Origin: CAZPDM01 sp964585305
Lineage (GTDB): Bacteria; Planctomycetota; Uabimicrobiia; Uabimicrobiales; JABWCH01
Assembly: GCA_964585305.1 (NCBI GenBank)
Contig: CAZPDM010000071.1
Location: 1-23,994 of the forward strand
Direction: 5' to 3'
DNA length: 23,994 bases
Positions 22,901 through 23,994 of the stretch are shown here, piece after piece (position 1 is the first letter of the stretch; each line of letters opens with the position of its first letter). Below the pieces are notes generated by a model, which searched no databases, was not told the DNA's origin, and was given only the letters and a program-made list of their open reading frames with translations. A program made the translations under genes and the position numbers.

Positions 22901-23994
22901 CCCTGGATCGAGAAGTTATAAGGATCCTCATCAACATCATTAGTATCTATGGATAATGCTGCACTCTTTAATCCTACTGTCGTTGGATTAAATAAAATTA
23001 CAAATGTTCCGGACGCTCCTGCTGCCAAAGAAGCTGGAGGTTGTGTCGTTACGGAAAAATCGGCTGCATTTGTTCCACTTATTGTTACGTTTGATAATGT
23101 TAATGTTCCGGTTCCTAAGTTATTTATTGTAAATGTTCGAGATACTGACCCTATTGTTATATCGGTATTTCCAAAGTCTGTATGATCGCTAAGACTTGGT
23201 GTTGTATCGCCATCTGTAATTACAACAGTATTACCTCTCACTTCCATTTCTGGATCTGTTCCATTTCCCTGGATTGAGAAGTTATATGGATCTTCATCAA
23301 CATCATTAGTATCTATGGATAATGCTGCAGTCTTTAACCCTGCTGTCGTCGGATTAAATAAAATTACAAATGTTCCGGTTCCTCCCGCTGCTAAAGAAGC
23401 TGGCGGTTGTGCCGTTACGGAAAAATCAGCTGCGTTTGTTCCGCTTATTGTTACATTTGATAATGTTAATGTTCCGGTTCCCAAATTATTTATTGTAAAT
23501 GTTCGAGATACTGTTTGAGTAGTAATATCGGTATTTCCAAAATCCGTATGATCACTAAGACTTGGTGTCGTATCACCATCTGCAATTACAACAGTATTAC
23601 CTCTCACTTCCATTTCTGGATCTGTTCCAGTTCCCTGGATCGAGAAGTTATAGGGATTTTCATTTACGTCGTTATTTGTAATGGATAAAGCAGCAGTCTT
23701 TAATCCTACTGTCGTCGGATTAAATGCTATAACAAATGTTGTTGTTCCTCCTGCGGCCAAAGAACCCGGAGGTTGCGTCGTTACAGAAAAATCAGCTGCA
23801 TTTGTTCCACTTATTGTTACATTTGATAATGTTAATGTTCCAGTTCCCAAGTTATTTATTGTAAATGTTCGAGATATTGAGCCTGTCGTTATGTCTGTGC
23901 TTCCAAAATCTGTATGATCCGCTAGATCTGGCGTCGTATCACCATCTGTAATGATTGCTCCATTACCTCTCACTTCCATTTCTGGATCTGTTCC
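19963..23994 (-). CDS. Giant surface protein: choice-of-anchor D repeats, SdrD B-like and DUF11 domains (partial)
   Basis: The C-terminal 1343 residues of a protein whose N-terminus lies beyond the right edge; the frame is open to 23994 (GTDPE precedes MEVRGN), so M at 23979 is not the start. Seven Ig-like units follow: five of 122 aa, one of 126 and one of about 123. Each begins MEVRGN or IEIRGN and carries DHTDFGSTDI, SRTFTINNLGTGTLTLSNV, TTFVIRFNPTTVGLK and YNFSIQGTGTDPE (choice-of-anchor D/ASPM-SPD-2-Hydin-like). Next come SdrD B-like domains with a Ca-loop-like DVNHNYKYDVGE, then GRVFEDTGIGAGTPNNGVQD, and DTNCNGVLDAGES further on. The end is a DUF11 domain (AKPGDTLTYTVSYVNVG). No C-terminal anchor, PEP-CTERM or LPxTG is visible. 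It is probably secreted or surface-associated, with an adhesive or structural role. Confidence 0.93.
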   Translation of the reverse strand, partial: GTDPEMEVRGNGAIITDGDTTPDLADHTDFGSTDITTGSISRTFTINNLGTGTLTLSNVTISGTNAADFSVTTQPPGSLAAGGTTTFVIAFNPTTVGLKTAALSITNNDVNENPYNFSIQGTGTDPEMEVRGNTVVIADGDTTPSLSDHTDFGNTDITTQTVSRTFTINNLGTGTLTLSNVTISGTNAADFSVTAQPPASLAAGGTGTFVILFNPTTAGLKTAALSIDTNDVDEDPYNFSIQGNGTDPEMEVRGNTVVITDGDTTPSLSDHTDFGNTDITIGSVSRTFTINNLGTGTLTLSNVTISGTNAADFSVTTQPPASLAAGASGTFVILFNPTTVGLKSAALSIDTNDVDEDPYNFSIQGTGTDPEMEVRGNTVVIADGDTTPTIADHTDFGSTDITIGSVSRTFTINNLGTGTLTLSNVTISGTNAADFSVTTQPPASLAAGGTTTFVIRFDPTTVGLKSAALSIDTNDVDEDPYNFSIQGTGTDPEMEVRGNTVVIIDGDTTPTIADHTDFGSADITTQTVSRTFTINNLGTGTLTLSNVTISGTNAADFSVTTQPPASLAAGGTTTFVIRFDPTTVGLKSAALSIDTNDVDEDPYNFSIQGTGTDPEMEVRGNTVEILDGDTTPSLSDHTDFGSTDIASGTIDRTFTIKNIGTFTLTLTGTPLVQVSGTHAAEFTVTVMPASSLVANGGTTTFTVRFNPTATGLRTATISIPNTDTNENPYNFAIQGTGLDPEIEIRGNGVEIVNGDTSPSLSDHTDFGSTDVDIGTVDRIFTINNIGTYLLSLDGSPRVQISGTHASQFTVTAQPASPVAAAGSTTFTVRFNPISAGLKTATITIPNSDGNEDPYTFSIQGTGGAATYGIVYKDVNHNYKYDVGEAGTGLVLYAKIFPASSPAGPATEAVTVNTTTGAYAFSVTADGSYIIVIDNNSTLADVTPTIPAGWVGTEYEAMKRTITISGQAMPSLNFGLYNGSKVTGRVFEDTGIGAGTPNNGVQDGSELGISDVFMKATNAAGTTTYDQTIADRNGLYLLFLPSTATTVKIWETNIANYVSVGGSAGNTGGSYNRDTDSTQFTAVVGNTYTNVNFADVPPNTFSSDQQQTALPGTTQYYKHSFVAGTGGQVSFSTANIPSPQLAGWNHVLYHDTNCNGVLDAGESVLTPATSLALSANQKVCLILKENIPTNATNQARDAVIITPNFTYTNAIPSLVDNTLVNTDLTTVSTSNANLRLIKTVDLTTAKPGDTLTYTVSYVNVGTTLVNSIVLTDPINANCTILFGAYPGGKDILWQKPDNSIVYLSAAIDADEGSIEDNVIFIRMGSSLQMPAGSFGKIQYYVKVK
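21403..23979 (-). repeat. Tandem ~366-bp repeats within the giant gene
   Basis: Units at 23614-23979, 23248-23613, 22882-23247, 22516-22881 and 22150-22515 are exactly 366 bp. The next is 378 bp (21772-22149) and the last about 369 bp (21403-21771) and more diverged. Between units 4 and 5 a block of about 220 bp (22199-22417 with 22565-22783) differs by eye at one base. At least one more unit lies outside the window. Confidence 0.95.

Noticed and set aside
22217..23917. A series of plus-strand frames of 67-78 codons spaced 366 bp apart
   Set aside because: They are antisense shadows of the 366-bp repeats in the giant minus-strand gene, with no RBS or known domain.

Overview
The window is AT-rich chromosomal DNA from a Gram-negative-type bacterium. 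Four predicted lipoproteins, a PEP-CTERM sorted protein, a sigma-54 activator, an HpnH hopanoid enzyme and a large secreted protein with choice-of-anchor D, SdrD B-like and DUF11 domains occur together. That mix recalls low-GC Planctomycetota or a neighbouring deep lineage, but nothing here settles the taxonomy. No rRNA, tRNA, CRISPR array, transposase or integrase was seen.

Layout. Positions 1-3902 (minus strand) hold an unrecognised ~701-aa protein, an NtrC-type response regulator and the start of an unknown protein that leaves the window in perfect 15-bp tandem repeats. Positions 4024-7145 are a lipoprotein island: two minus-strand lipoproteins (one coiled-coil) and two plus-strand lipoproteins, read from divergent promoters near 5437-5537. 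One plus-strand lipoprotein has a 30-bp tandem repeat region; the other ends in a zinc ribbon. Positions 7241-10148 hold a tandem ACT-domain regulator (minus), a four-helix membrane protein and aspartyl-tRNA synthetase (plus). Positions 10210-11572 (minus) hold a HAD phosphatase and a PEP-CTERM protein. Positions 11985-16825 (plus) run DHH phosphoesterase, metallophosphoesterase, HpnH radical SAM enzyme, enolase-superfamily dipeptide epimerase and ICMT/PEMT-type methyltransferase. Positions 16869-19136 (minus) encode a GAPDH-PGK fusion, covering two consecutive glycolytic steps in one chain. Positions 19326-23994 (minus) hold a small DUF11 protein and the C-terminal 1343 residues of a giant repeat protein whose N-terminus lies beyond the right edge.

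Several starts were moved from the longest open frame, using ribosome binding sites and family N-termini: 3902, 5615, 6657, 7802, 8397 (GTG), 10878 and 14002 (TTG). Most transcription units end in clear hairpins, and six promoters with near-consensus -10 elements are readable; five also have a -35 box at 17-nt spacing.

The items most worth checking are the GAPDH-PGK fusion, the apparent loss of the motif 3 arginine in AspRS, the GAFTHA loop in the sigma-54 activator, the nearly identical 366-bp repeats of the giant surface protein, and the unrecognised 701-aa protein next to the response regulator. No complete, clearly new multi-gene system is visible.
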